This document shows positions 43,421 through 53,092 of a stretch of DNA of 64,000 bases, piece by piece; the first letter of the stretch is position 1; every line of letters starts with the position of its first letter. The stretch spans positions 1 through 64,000 of the forward strand of contig NZ_QNUX01000015.1 of NCBI RefSeq assembly GCF_003312425.1, in the 5' to 3' direction. This DNA is from Flavobacterium psychrolimnae. GTDB lineage: Bacteria; Bacteroidota; Bacteroidia; Flavobacteriales; Flavobacteriaceae. Made by a program: the position numbers and the translations under genes. The notes below the pieces were generated by a model. That model saw only the letters and a program-made list of their open reading frames with translations. It did not search any database and was not told the origin of the DNA.

Positions 43421-43679
43421 TAAAAAGTTTCTGAAGATCTTCTTTATTGTAATAATACGAGCCCAGAACTTTTTTAAATCGGACTTTCTGTGTCACTCTG
43501 AGATTCTGCACTGAACCTGCAGAGATATCCAGCAGCTTTTTGACAGCCTTACTTTTGAGCCATTCTGGCTGTACTAATTCCGTTTGCGTAGGAGTGGTCT
43601 CTTGAACTATAATGCGCATTTTATCTAATAATTGCAGACCAAACTGCCTTAAATCTTCTTTTGTTATAATTTCTTCCAT
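43401..43679 (-). CDS. Helix-turn-helix (excisionase-like) protein
   Basis: A 92-residue protein with a MerR/excisionase-type helix-turn-helix in the C-terminal half: WLKSKAVKKLLDISAGSVQNLR and a following strand/wing YYYNKEDLQKLF. Proteins of this type next to Bacteroidetes integrases often direct excision. It is divergent in direction from the integrase and shares a transcript with the winged-helix gene. Confidence 0.78.
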   Translation of the reverse strand: MEEIITKEDLRQFGLQLLDKMRIIVQETTPTQTELVQPEWLKSKAVKKLLDISAGSVQNLRVTQKVRFKKVLGSYYYNKEDLQKLFNDESDK

Positions 43680-43900
43680 AACATTTTTTTAAAAATTTGA
43701 CTGTTGCATATTTTCATTTACCAAAAAATAAATTCTGCTTTTTTGATTTCTTTTTTTTAATCGGTACAACTACTAAATTATTAGAATGATACAGAAATAA
43801 TCAATCTTCGGCTTTAAAAGGAGATTCTTGGCTATGATTGTCTGTTCATCAACTCTTGGCAATTAATCTATAGTAAAGGCTACTTCAAAAATACTTTCAA
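43680..43900. other. Intergenic stretch without gene
   Basis: AT-rich DNA upstream of the excisionase-like gene. No intact frame or family-like fragment was recognised; a minus-strand promoter for the two small genes should lie here but no clear pair of boxes was found. Confidence 0.35.
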
Positions 43901-43914
43901 AAACGAGCCTTAAG

Positions 43915-44108
43915 CAAACGAATCATCCTCGGGTTGAAGAAAACCTTCAGCGATAGTATTTTGTAATTTTTGCCGAGAGTTTTTTTGCAATTTTCTGTAT
44001 CGGCAAATAAAAATCTAAATCTGGAAAAGGTTAATCAGGTACTCAAAATGTTTGGCCATACTCTGGCTTTGGTCAATTCAAGAGAATTAGCCATAACCAA
44101 CAAATAAT
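43915..44108 (+). pseudogene. Remnant of a HipB-like helix-turn-helix protein
   Basis: A readable frame fragment LGLKKTFSDSI is followed by a break and then NLNLEKVNQVLKMFGHTLAL up to a stop codon. This order matches the N-terminal helix-turn-helix and C-terminal helix of small XRE/HipB-type antitoxin regulators. A frameshift or deletion and a stop lie between. No partner toxin is visible. Confidence 0.5.
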
Positions 44109-44892
44109 ATAAATGTAAAAGCAGCTATTTACCATAAAGATTTCTTTGAGGGTTTACTTTTTTTTCCATAAAAAATGCCCCAAATAGTGTCTAACTTTTT
44201 GGGGCATCTTCATAGTCAGGCTTTTTACCTTTCAATACTTTCCTTTATTTACAAAATCCCTTATTTTACAGCACCTAAGTATTAAACCTAATAGAATTAT
44301 TTGATGGAAACTAATTTCATTTTAAAGTTTAAATCGGTTGCGACAGGTCCACTATTTGGTAACTCATAAATCCATACACAAATTACAAATATTGAAATTA
44401 TTTAAGATGAAAAGTTGTTCTTTTAAATCAAAAACAGGACTAATCAAATGTTTAGTAGTAATTGAAGATGTAAAAATAATATTTAAATCCTTTTAACAAT
44501 AAAAAGAGAGGAATTAAAAATCAGACTCATAGAAATCGTAAAAAATTATTTTGCAATATTCAAGATTAAAAAAACACGCAAATTGAATATCTTTTTCGGA
44601 GCAAAATCACAACGAATTTCCAATCAGAATGCCATCAGTTTATATATGAATCCTTTAATTTGTAATAGTATTTTCCATAGCGAAATTAACCAAATTGATT
44701 CGAAAAAATGACAATCGCTTCTTAAATATGAAACTCCGTTTTTCTATCTTAAAACAAATTAAATACTTTAAAGGTCATTATTATTTTAATAAAATAATTG
44801 AATCAATTACTGCATTACAGGCTGAACAGTTACAATTAGTTCATTTATTTTTTTAATTTAGCTTTTTCCAAAACAGCGAGTCATTTTATTTA
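44109..44892. other. Decayed accessory stretch before the sigma factor
   Basis: About 780 bases without an intact gene. It holds a terminator-like hairpin at 44175-44207 but no family-like fragment that I can name. Composition is AT-rich like the rest of the accessory region. Confidence 0.4.
44175..44207 (-). terminator. Hairpin with minus-strand T-run
   Basis: Stem ATGCCCCAAA (44175-44184) with TTTGGGGCAT (44198-44207); the A-run before it becomes a T-run on the minus strand. It would terminate a minus-strand gene that is no longer recognisable, or mark the end of an insertion element. Confidence 0.55.
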
Positions 44893-45495
44893 ATGAAAGA
44901 AATAAATCATAATGAATTAAGCCACTTCAAAGCCTTTAAGGAAGGGAATGATGTTGCTTTCAATTTTTATTTCAACAAGTACTATAATCGCGTTATAGGT
45001 TTTAGTATCCAATTTTTATACGATAAGGACGAAGCTAAAAATGTAACCCAAGAAGCTTTTTTGAAATTATGGATTAATAAAGATAAAATCCAGACTGAAA
45101 CTGGTATCCAACCTTTTTTATACACGTATGCAAAATCAATATGCTTAAACCTTTTAAGGCATAATAAAGTAAAAGACAAATTTAAAAATGACTTATTAAA
45201 TCAAAAAGAGAGACAATTAGACACTCAAATTTTGAATTCAATGCATTTTGATTCTTTAGAATTAACCGAATTAGAAGTGTTGATTAATAAAGTAATCGCT
45301 GAACTTCCTGAAAAAACAAAACAAGTTTACCTGAAAAAACGTTTTGAGAATAAAAAAAATGAAGAAATTGCCATTGAAATGGGTGTAACGCAAAAAGCAG
45401 TTGAAGCCCACATGACAAAGGCTTTGAAGATTCTTAAAGAACAATTGTCAGACTATTTACCTTCTATACTTATTATCACTTTACTAAATAGTTAA
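44893..45495 (+). CDS. ECF sigma factor (FecI-like)
   Basis: A 200-residue extracytoplasmic-function sigma factor. Region 2 (residues about 14-80, DEAKNVTQEAFLKLW) and region 4 (about 130-190, LPEKTKQVYLKKRFENKKNEEIA and a C-terminal helix-turn-helix) are both present. Together with the FecR-like gene downstream and the STN-bearing SusC it should form a surface-signalling system that turns on the SusC/SusD operon when substrate is bound. The target promoter is not identified. Confidence 0.92.
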   Translation: MKEINHNELSHFKAFKEGNDVAFNFYFNKYYNRVIGFSIQFLYDKDEAKNVTQEAFLKLWINKDKIQTETGIQPFLYTYAKSICLNLLRHNKVKDKFKNDLLNQKERQLDTQILNSMHFDSLELTELEVLINKVIAELPEKTKQVYLKKRFENKKNEEIAIEMGVTQKAVEAHMTKALKILKEQLSDYLPSILIITLLNS

Positions 45496-45656
45496 AAAAT
45501 AATTAAATTTTAACATAGGGTATTTCAATTGTTAAGTGTACTTACTTAGACGATTGGAGTATTGCTTGCGGATTTTTTTGATTCTTTTCTCCACAATAAT
45601 AATTTTCGAAGTTTCTAATAGTTACTTATAGTAGTATTTGATTAAATAAAAAAAAT

Positions 45657-46769
45657 ATGATTTCTGAATTGATTTATAAATATCTAGATAATGAAGCCTC
45701 TGAAGAAGAGGTTCTTGTTGTCTTTAAATGGATTGAAAGTTCTGAAGAGAATAAAAAACAATTTATAGCTTTAAAAAAAGCATGGGCTTTCACTGAAAAT
45801 TCAAGCGACTCTCCGGCAATGGCGCTTCAGGAATTTTACAAGAAAAAACAAAACAAAAGTAGGGGTAAATGGTATAAATTGTTACGTTATGCAGCTATTA
45901 TTCTTGTATTTATCGGCTTGGGAAAAACAGCTACACAGTTGTTTGTGCCAAATTCAAATCCTTCCAAAGAAATCGTTCTGGAGTTAAGCAATGGTACTAT
46001 AGAATATATTTCTAAGGATCAAACGAAAAACGTTATCGATGAGAAAGGCAATGCAATAGCAAAACAAAGTCAGGATTCCATCGTTTATTACGGTCATGCA
46101 ACCAATAATGAATTGGTTTACAATACACTTAAGGTACCTTATGGCAAAACATTCAAAGTAACTCTTTCAGATGGTACGATGGTTCATTTGAATGCGGGAA
46201 GTACACTGAAATATCCACAACAATTTGGATTAAATACCTCTAGAAAAGTGTATTTGACCGGAGAAGCTTTTTTTGATGTTACCAAAGATAAATTGCATCC
46301 ATTTATAGTGGAGTCTAATCAGGTAAGTGTCGAAGTTCTTGGCACAAAGTTTAACCTTTCGGCATATCCGGATGAAAAACAAATTCAAACTGTTTTAGTA
46401 GAAGGCAGCGTGCGATTGTCCGAAAATGCGAATCCCAAAAACAATACAATCTTATCACCAAACTATTTAGCAACGTGGAGTGATTCCTCCAAAAAATTTG
46501 CAACTGAAACAGTAGATGTCGATTTATTTACTGACTGGGTTCAAGGCGAACTTATTTTCAAGGATGCTTCTTTTGGATCCATTTGCAAAAGAATGGAACG
46601 CGCCTTCGATGTCACGATTGTAAACTCAAATAGCAATTTGGTCGCACAAAAATTCTCAGGAACAATTAAAATTAAAGAGTCTAAGGTAGAAGATATTCTG
46701 GACTTACTAAAGCTGGATACTCCTTTTAAATATTCCAAAAAAGATGGCATTATAAAAATTACAAATTAA
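45657..46769 (+). CDS. FecR-family anti-sigma factor
   Basis: A 370-residue inner-membrane protein. A cytoplasmic N-terminal part (residues 1-75) binds the sigma factor. One transmembrane helix (LLRYAAIILVFIGLG, about 79-95) precedes a periplasmic FecR domain (LKVPYGKTFKVTLSDGTMVHLN, YLTGEAFFDV) and a C-terminal DUF4974 domain (FKDASFGSICKRMERAFDVTI). It is separated from the sigma gene by 161 bases. Its periplasmic part should be contacted by the STN domain of SusC. Confidence 0.92.
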   Translation: MISELIYKYLDNEASEEEVLVVFKWIESSEENKKQFIALKKAWAFTENSSDSPAMALQEFYKKKQNKSRGKWYKLLRYAAIILVFIGLGKTATQLFVPNSNPSKEIVLELSNGTIEYISKDQTKNVIDEKGNAIAKQSQDSIVYYGHATNNELVYNTLKVPYGKTFKVTLSDGTMVHLNAGSTLKYPQQFGLNTSRKVYLTGEAFFDVTKDKLHPFIVESNQVSVEVLGTKFNLSAYPDEKQIQTVLVEGSVRLSENANPKNNTILSPNYLATWSDSSKKFATETVDVDLFTDWVQGELIFKDASFGSICKRMERAFDVTIVNSNSNLVAQKFSGTIKIKESKVEDILDLLKLDTPFKYSKKDGIIKITN

Positions 46770-46807
46770 TAAACAACTAACACTAACCAACCAAAAACCA
46801 AAATTAA

Positions 46808-49800
46808 ATGACGTTTACAGAACACCCCTATTGGCAAAAACTCTTACTGACTTTTGGGATATTCTTATTGAGTATAAATACTTTTTCCCAGTCAAAAGAT
46901 AAAACGATTACTTTAAGTTTTAGAGAACAACCACTAAGTCAAGTATTAAAATCTATAGAACAACAAACCAATTTCCGAATTATTTACAATGCTAATAAAA
47001 TTGATGTAAATCAAAAAGTTACTTTATCTCTTAAAAACAGTACACTGGAAAATGCGTTGACCAAACTCTTAAAAGACAGGAAAATATCGTTTTTTATACA
47101 AAAAGAACAAATATTATTACTGGAGATTTCAGACAAAACGGTTTCACAGGAAAAAGAACGATTCATAAAAGGCGTAGTCTTAGACAGCAAAGACAAAAAC
47201 CCTGTTCCTGGTGCCACTATTTTGATAAAAGGAACTTCTACTGGAGCTATTAGTGACAGCAACGGTAAATTTGTTTATTTATTGAAAGGAAATGATATTC
47301 AAAATACGTTTTTAGAAGTGTCGTTTTTAGGAATGAAAGCGCAGTCCGTTCGTGTAGGAAACTCATTTGATTTTGTTTTTAATATGGAGCAAGTCACAGA
47401 TGAATTAGAGCAAGTTGTGATTACTTCCTCTTACGGAACTAAAAAATTAAAAGAGGAAATCGTAGGAAGTATTTCTACTTTAAATGCTAAAGATATTGCC
47501 GTGGAGCAAGCCTCTGAAAGCATCGATAAAATTGTGGGCGGTCAAATTGCAGGGGTATTGATTGAAAATACTTCCGGGATTGGAGGTCCTGTTAAAATTA
47601 ATATCCGTGGACAAGGAAGTTTGAGTTCGCTGACCAATTCAAATTTAGGAACTTCTACACAACCTTTAATCATTGTTGATGGAGTAATAATGAGTGAAGA
47701 AGTAGGTATTGATAGTCAGTTTTTTGATGCAAACGGTACTTTTTCTGAAAACTTATCGAATCCCCTTGCCCAAATTTCACCAGAGAATATTGAAAGTTTT
47801 ACGGTATTGAAAGATGCTGCTGCAGTTAGTATTTATGGTGCTGACGGTGCAAATGGTGTCATTCTTATCACAACCAAAAAAGGAAAAAAAGGAAAAGCAA
47901 AATTCGGATTTTCTAACCAACTGGGAATTTCCTCAGCCATTAATCCTATTAAATATTTAAGTGGTTCCCAATACAATGATTTGAGGAATGAATACTTAAA
48001 AAACAGTCAAACAAATTACATACGGATTGGTTTGATTTGCTAAATGTTGCAGGAATTTATAACAAATATAACTTTAATGTTTCAGGAGCTAACTCTAAGT
48101 TTTCATATCGCAGCAGTTTGAGTTATCTTGCAATAGATGAGCCGCAAAAAGGGAATAAAACAAAACAACTTAACGCTGGAATAAATCTGGGTTACCGCTT
48201 GGATAAATTTGATTTCAGTTTGTCATTGAACCCTAGTTTTATTCAGAAGGATGCACCAAATATTTATTACAGTTATGCTTTTGTTCCTACTATTTCGCCT
48301 TACAATGCGGATGGAACGTTTGCAACTGTGGGTGTTTTAGGTTTAGGAAATCCATTGGCAGCCATCGAACAAAATAAAAATATTACCGATAGTTACGGTC
48401 TTTTAGGAAGTTTGAATGCCTCTTATAAATTCAGCGATTTTTTAAGCTTTTCTACGCTTTTTGGAATAGATTACAAAGACAAAACGCAGGACAGGTACTT
48501 TTCCGGTGCCAATGAAAGCGGACAATACAACGGTTCATTTACCTTAGGAGGAATGCAATACCCAAACTGGGGAAGACGTCTTTTGAACGAAAGGAACTCT
48601 ACTAAATGGAACTGGCAAGGACAAGCTTTATTCAATAAAACATTGAATTTAGACCATAACATTGATGGGATTTTGGGTTTTGAATTGTCTAATGACAAAG
48701 CGAATTTCAGTTATTCCTCCGGTAGAGGTTTTGTTAATCCAAATGGGATAAATAATGTTCAAGATGCGATTCGAGATGATGATCCGTTGACAACCGTTGA
48801 TGAAACATTAGCTAATCAGACGTTTGGCGATGATATCAGTTATAGTTCAAGAGTTTCTTTCTTTTCACAGTTTAACTACAATTACAAAAAGAGGTATTAC
48901 TTTTTAGGGAATTTCAGGAGAGATGAAAGTTCCGTTTTTGGTGATGATACTAATGTTGCTTTAAATGGTGGAGCGGGATTGAGCTGGATTGTCAGTAATG
49001 AAGATTTTATGAAATCGAGCAAAGGTATTGATTTATTAAAATTTAAAATCAGTTATGGAACAACCGGGAATTCAAGAATAGGATCGTATCGTTCAAAAGG
49101 GCTTTACATTTTGAGCCAAAACGGGTATAATGGTGCTGAAGGTTCCTTTCCAAGTGAAGCGCCAAACGGGCAACTGAGTTGGGAGAAAAATACAAAGTTT
49201 AACGCGGGTGTCGATTTTAATTTCTTAGGAAGAGTAGAGTTGTCCTTGGAATATTTTTATGACGATTTAAAAGATTTGATCACCAGTAGAGATATTCCAA
49301 CCGAAACTGGTTATAGTTCTATTCAATTAAATGCAGCCAGTATGTACAATAAAGGAGTGGAATTTTCAACTCGTATTAAATGGTTGCAGAGCGATAGTTT
49401 TAAATGGACAACATCCTTTAATATTTCTACCGTTGAAAATAAAGTAACGCAACTTGTAGGTTTAGGAAGTGAGTTTTCTACTTCAGAAGTTGCTCTTGCT
49501 CAAAAAGTAGGATACAGCACCTCAACAATTTGGGGAATAAAATGGGCAGGTGTTGATCCTGCAACCGGTAGAGATTTGGTAGAGAAAGACGGGCAAATAT
49601 ACGATGCGGCTACTTATACAAGCTTATTTACTGCGGCTGATTGGGTGCCTATTGGAAATAACCAACCTAAAGCTTACGGTGGTTTTAATAATAATTTCAC
49701 CATCAATAATGCGATTGTTTTATCCATAAGAGGAGCCTTTCAATTGGGGGGAGATTATTTAGTGGATAACAGTCTGATCTCAAAATATAACATTACCTCT

Positions 49801-50133
49801 AATAGAAACCTTTCGGTAAATGCGTATGATTATTGGAGAAATCAAGGAGATGTAGTTTCACAGCCTTTGGTAATCAGTAATACAACGCTAATTCCAAATT
49901 TGAGCAAATTTTTATATGACGCTACTTATTTAAAAATCAGCAATATTAATTTAAGCTATAATGTTCCTATCAAAAAGACTTTTTTAGACGCATTATCTGT
50001 TTTTGTGGATGTTTCGAATGTGGTATATTGGTACAAAGACAAAAGTCCGGCCGGAAGGAACGGTATACGTGAATTTAACTTTACCTATCCACAAGCACGA
50101 ACAATTTCTTTAGGGTTTAACACTAAATTTTAA
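46808..50133 (+). pseudogene. SusC/RagA-type TonB-dependent receptor with frameshift
   Basis: A TonB-dependent outer-membrane transporter of about 1,107 residues if repaired. Order: signal peptide, STN signalling domain (residues about 35-105), carboxypeptidase-like domain (KGVVLDSKDKNPVPGATILIKG), plug (GTSTQPLIIVDGV, YGADGANGVILITTKKG) and barrel. The first frame ends at 48043. The second frame resumes as TDWFDLLNVAGIYNKYNFN from about 48022, consistent with a one-base deletion or two-base insertion near 48018-48022. Without repair the receptor lacks its barrel. Both the FecR gene and susD are close by. Confidence 0.88.
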
Positions 50134-50134
50134 C

Positions 50135-51616
50135 ATGATGAACTACTATAAAACAACATATAAGTATCAATTAGTAATGGTTTTATTTGTTCTTTTTGCA
50201 TTGCAGAGTTGCAGTGATTTTTTAGAACAAGAACCCGGTTCCCAAACCTCGATTACCGAACAGTTATCCACAAAAAAAGGAATATTAAGCGCTTTAAACG
50301 GCACTTATGGATCGCTTGAAGCAAATGTAAGAGGCGAACGATTTGCAGTTTATGCTGATTTACAAGGTGGGAATCTCAAGTTTACACCTACGATAACTGG
50401 TAACAGCAGAGGCCAGATTACTATACCAATAAATCTTGAAAATGTGTATTCGTTCCAAGACCAGGCGCTTGATAGTGATTTCACTACTTTTTATGACGAA
50501 AGTTATGATGTAATAAATCAAACCAATTTAATCTTAGAATACGTTGATGCTTTACCAGACGCATCTGATGTTGAAAAAAAACAAATCAAGGCCGAAGCTT
50601 TAGTAATAAGAGCCTATTCTCATTATTTGTTAACTTTAATTTACAGTCAGGCTGTAGGAAACACTTCTCCAGATACACAATTGGGAATTGTCTATAACAA
50701 AACAAGTTTATCGGGTGGCATTACGTATCCCAAAAGAGAAACTTTGACAACCACTTATTCTCTAATTATTGAGGACATCAACGCGGCTTTGGATAATTTT
50801 TCGGATAAATCGCTGTTAACAGGACCATCATATTCCTTTTTCAACAGTATAAATGCGAAAGCATTATTGGCGCGAGTATATCTATCTAAAAACGATTGGC
50901 AGAATGCTTTTGCAACTGCAAACGATGTTATTTTGAATTCGGGAGTTTCATTAACGCCAACTGAAAATTACATCTCACAATGGGAACAAACTAATGTTCC
51001 AATTGCTGAAAATCTGTTGGAGTTTTCTATTCCCAGAGATAGTGGTGGCGAAGTTGGAGGTTCTTTATCCAGTTATTTTGGGTATTTCTCCAATACAAAT
51101 TACAATAAATACGTGGCTTCCCAGGATTTATTAGGACTTTATGAATCTACTGATATTAGAAAGCAATTGTTTTTAGAAAAAGCACTTCCTACGTTGATCA
51201 ATGGAGTATTTGTAAATGTGAATTATTCTTTTACCAAAAAGTTGCAAGACAATCCCGGATATTCCGCCATTAGATTAAGTGAACTCTATTTAATTCGTGC
51301 TGAAGCAGCCTTGGAACTTGGAAATTTAGAAACTGCCAAAAACGATATCAATACTATTAGAGCTAGAGCAAAAGCGACTCTGTTAACCACAACTGATAAT
51401 TTAGAACAAGCCCTGTTATTGGAACGAAGAAAAGAACTTTGCTTTGAAGGACATTTATTTTTTGATTTGGCCAGAAGAAATAAGTCCGTATCAAGAAACG
51501 ACGGATGTTTGTCGCTAAACTGTAGTTTGGATTATCCATCTCCAAAATTTGTATTGCCAATTCCAAGAAAGAATATTAATCTTAATTCAAACTTACAGCA
51601 AAATGAATCCTATTAA
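50135..51616 (+). CDS. SusD/RagB-family surface lipoprotein
   Basis: A 493-residue outer-membrane lipoprotein with a lipobox-type signal (LQSC, Cys near residue 27) and the SusD helical architecture: the N-terminal DFLEQEPGSQ segment, TPR-like helices in the middle, and the C-terminal SAIRLSELYLIRAEAALELGN and ERRKELCFEGHLFFDLARR motifs. SusD binds the substrate on the surface and lids the SusC channel. It starts 2 bases after the SusC stop. Confidence 0.92.
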   Translation: MMNYYKTTYKYQLVMVLFVLFALQSCSDFLEQEPGSQTSITEQLSTKKGILSALNGTYGSLEANVRGERFAVYADLQGGNLKFTPTITGNSRGQITIPINLENVYSFQDQALDSDFTTFYDESYDVINQTNLILEYVDALPDASDVEKKQIKAEALVIRAYSHYLLTLIYSQAVGNTSPDTQLGIVYNKTSLSGGITYPKRETLTTTYSLIIEDINAALDNFSDKSLLTGPSYSFFNSINAKALLARVYLSKNDWQNAFATANDVILNSGVSLTPTENYISQWEQTNVPIAENLLEFSIPRDSGGEVGGSLSSYFGYFSNTNYNKYVASQDLLGLYESTDIRKQLFLEKALPTLINGVFVNVNYSFTKKLQDNPGYSAIRLSELYLIRAEAALELGNLETAKNDINTIRARAKATLLTTTDNLEQALLLERRKELCFEGHLFFDLARRNKSVSRNDGCLSLNCSLDYPSPKFVLPIPRKNINLNSNLQQNESY

Positions 51617-53072
51617 AATTATATCGATAGCCGTTTTGATCCTAAGCCTGTTTACCGCTTGCTCAAAGGATGATTATCAATTAAGTTCAAATGCTGTAGA
51701 TCCATTTGTACGGTTCAATGTATTGGTGAGTAGCAACAACGTACCGCTACAATATCCTGCGGTGAACAGCGCATTAGTTCCTGTGAGCAGTTACAAGAAC
51801 ACATCCGTGAAAACATTGAAAATTCCAGTAACATTAACGTCGCCTACATTGAAAAAACCTGTTTTTGTAACCTATAGCATAACAGGAACAGGAGATAGCG
51901 ATAGTTTTAGTGTTAAACCATTGGACCAAATCTCATTTTTGGGTAATCAACTTACGGATACTATATATTTGTCTTTCGACAAAAGATGGAATACAAAACA
52001 AAAGATTACTTTAAAACTTGAAGAAAGTTCAGATCCCGCGATTACTCTTGGAAATTTGAATACTGTAGCTCCTAATAATAGTTTCGAAGTGAATCTGGAT
52101 GAGGTAAAAACAACCTACACTTTTCCGATAAACAGGTTTGAAATAAAAGGCGAAATAGGTGAAGAAATTGTTTTTAAAGTTGATTTTCCAAATGGTTTTA
52201 TACCTTCGGAAATTAATGATAATACAATGTTTGAGTTTTTAAATGGGTTTAATTATTCGTTAACGCACGATGATTTTGGAGAAAATAGAAACAGCGTAAC
52301 CTATCGTTTGAAACTTTTGGAAAATATAAAAAACGATGATGTTTTTTATCAAACTAATATTGCATTAGTCAATACTGATACCTACTCTACAACGGGAAAT
52401 GCGATTCTTCAAATTGTAAAACCTATTAAATCAATCCGAGATACGGCGGCAAATACTGCGGGTAAATTCTATGATTTATCCAATCCTTTTTACCTGACTT
52501 ATGGAGAGAATTGGTTTGATAGAAACGGCGTGTGTGCGTGGCAGACTTTTAATGCATTTACATTTCCTGTGGTTGTTCCTGCTGGTTCAGAAAACGCCAT
52601 TTTATACAGTGATAAAGGAACTCCTAGCACTTCTGATGATGTGTACCATCATGCTTTCAAAATTGGGTTTAATGTTACTACGGGGACTAATACAACGAAT
52701 TCTTTCGGTTTGAAACGATGGTTTTCTAATGAAAGTATTTCGGCCGCAAATTCTCCGGGATTTAATATTACTTCGGCGCTTGAATTTTTCCCTGAAAACG
52801 GAAATAGTAAAACAAAAGGTGCTGTTTTAGTGATTCCGCAATACATTACCATTGCAGGAACAAACGGTAAAAGTTACAGCATAGGTATTTCCGGTAGCGG
52901 AACATATAGAGAAATTAGTGCCGGTTTATTTGAAATTTCATTCGAATTAAAAGCAACAAATTCGGCTCTTTTTGGCGGAACTGTTTCCTCACAATACAGA
53001 ATTTTTAATAACAGAGTGTATCCAAAACCGGCTCCGATAACCGAGAGCTGTCTCAAAGAAATTAGTTTATAA
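51603..53072 (+). CDS. Probable surface lipoprotein in SusE/F position
   Basis: A 489-residue lipoprotein (start MNPIKIISIAVLILSLFTACS, Cys near residue 20) that overlaps the end of susD by 14 bases; upstream starts would add 18 residues without a signal. It is rich in beta-strand-like segments and threonine and serine. I recognise no family. Its position suggests that it helps SusD bind the substrate at the surface, but this is inference. Confidence 0.75.
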   Translation: MNPIKIISIAVLILSLFTACSKDDYQLSSNAVDPFVRFNVLVSSNNVPLQYPAVNSALVPVSSYKNTSVKTLKIPVTLTSPTLKKPVFVTYSITGTGDSDSFSVKPLDQISFLGNQLTDTIYLSFDKRWNTKQKITLKLEESSDPAITLGNLNTVAPNNSFEVNLDEVKTTYTFPINRFEIKGEIGEEIVFKVDFPNGFIPSEINDNTMFEFLNGFNYSLTHDDFGENRNSVTYRLKLLENIKNDDVFYQTNIALVNTDTYSTTGNAILQIVKPIKSIRDTAANTAGKFYDLSNPFYLTYGENWFDRNGVCAWQTFNAFTFPVVVPAGSENAILYSDKGTPSTSDDVYHHAFKIGFNVTTGTNTTNSFGLKRWFSNESISAANSPGFNITSALEFFPENGNSKTKGAVLVIPQYITIAGTNGKSYSIGISGSGTYREISAGLFEISFELKATNSALFGGTVSSQYRIFNNRVYPKPAPITESCLKEISL

Positions 53073-53092
53073 ATTAGTAATACAAGTCACAA

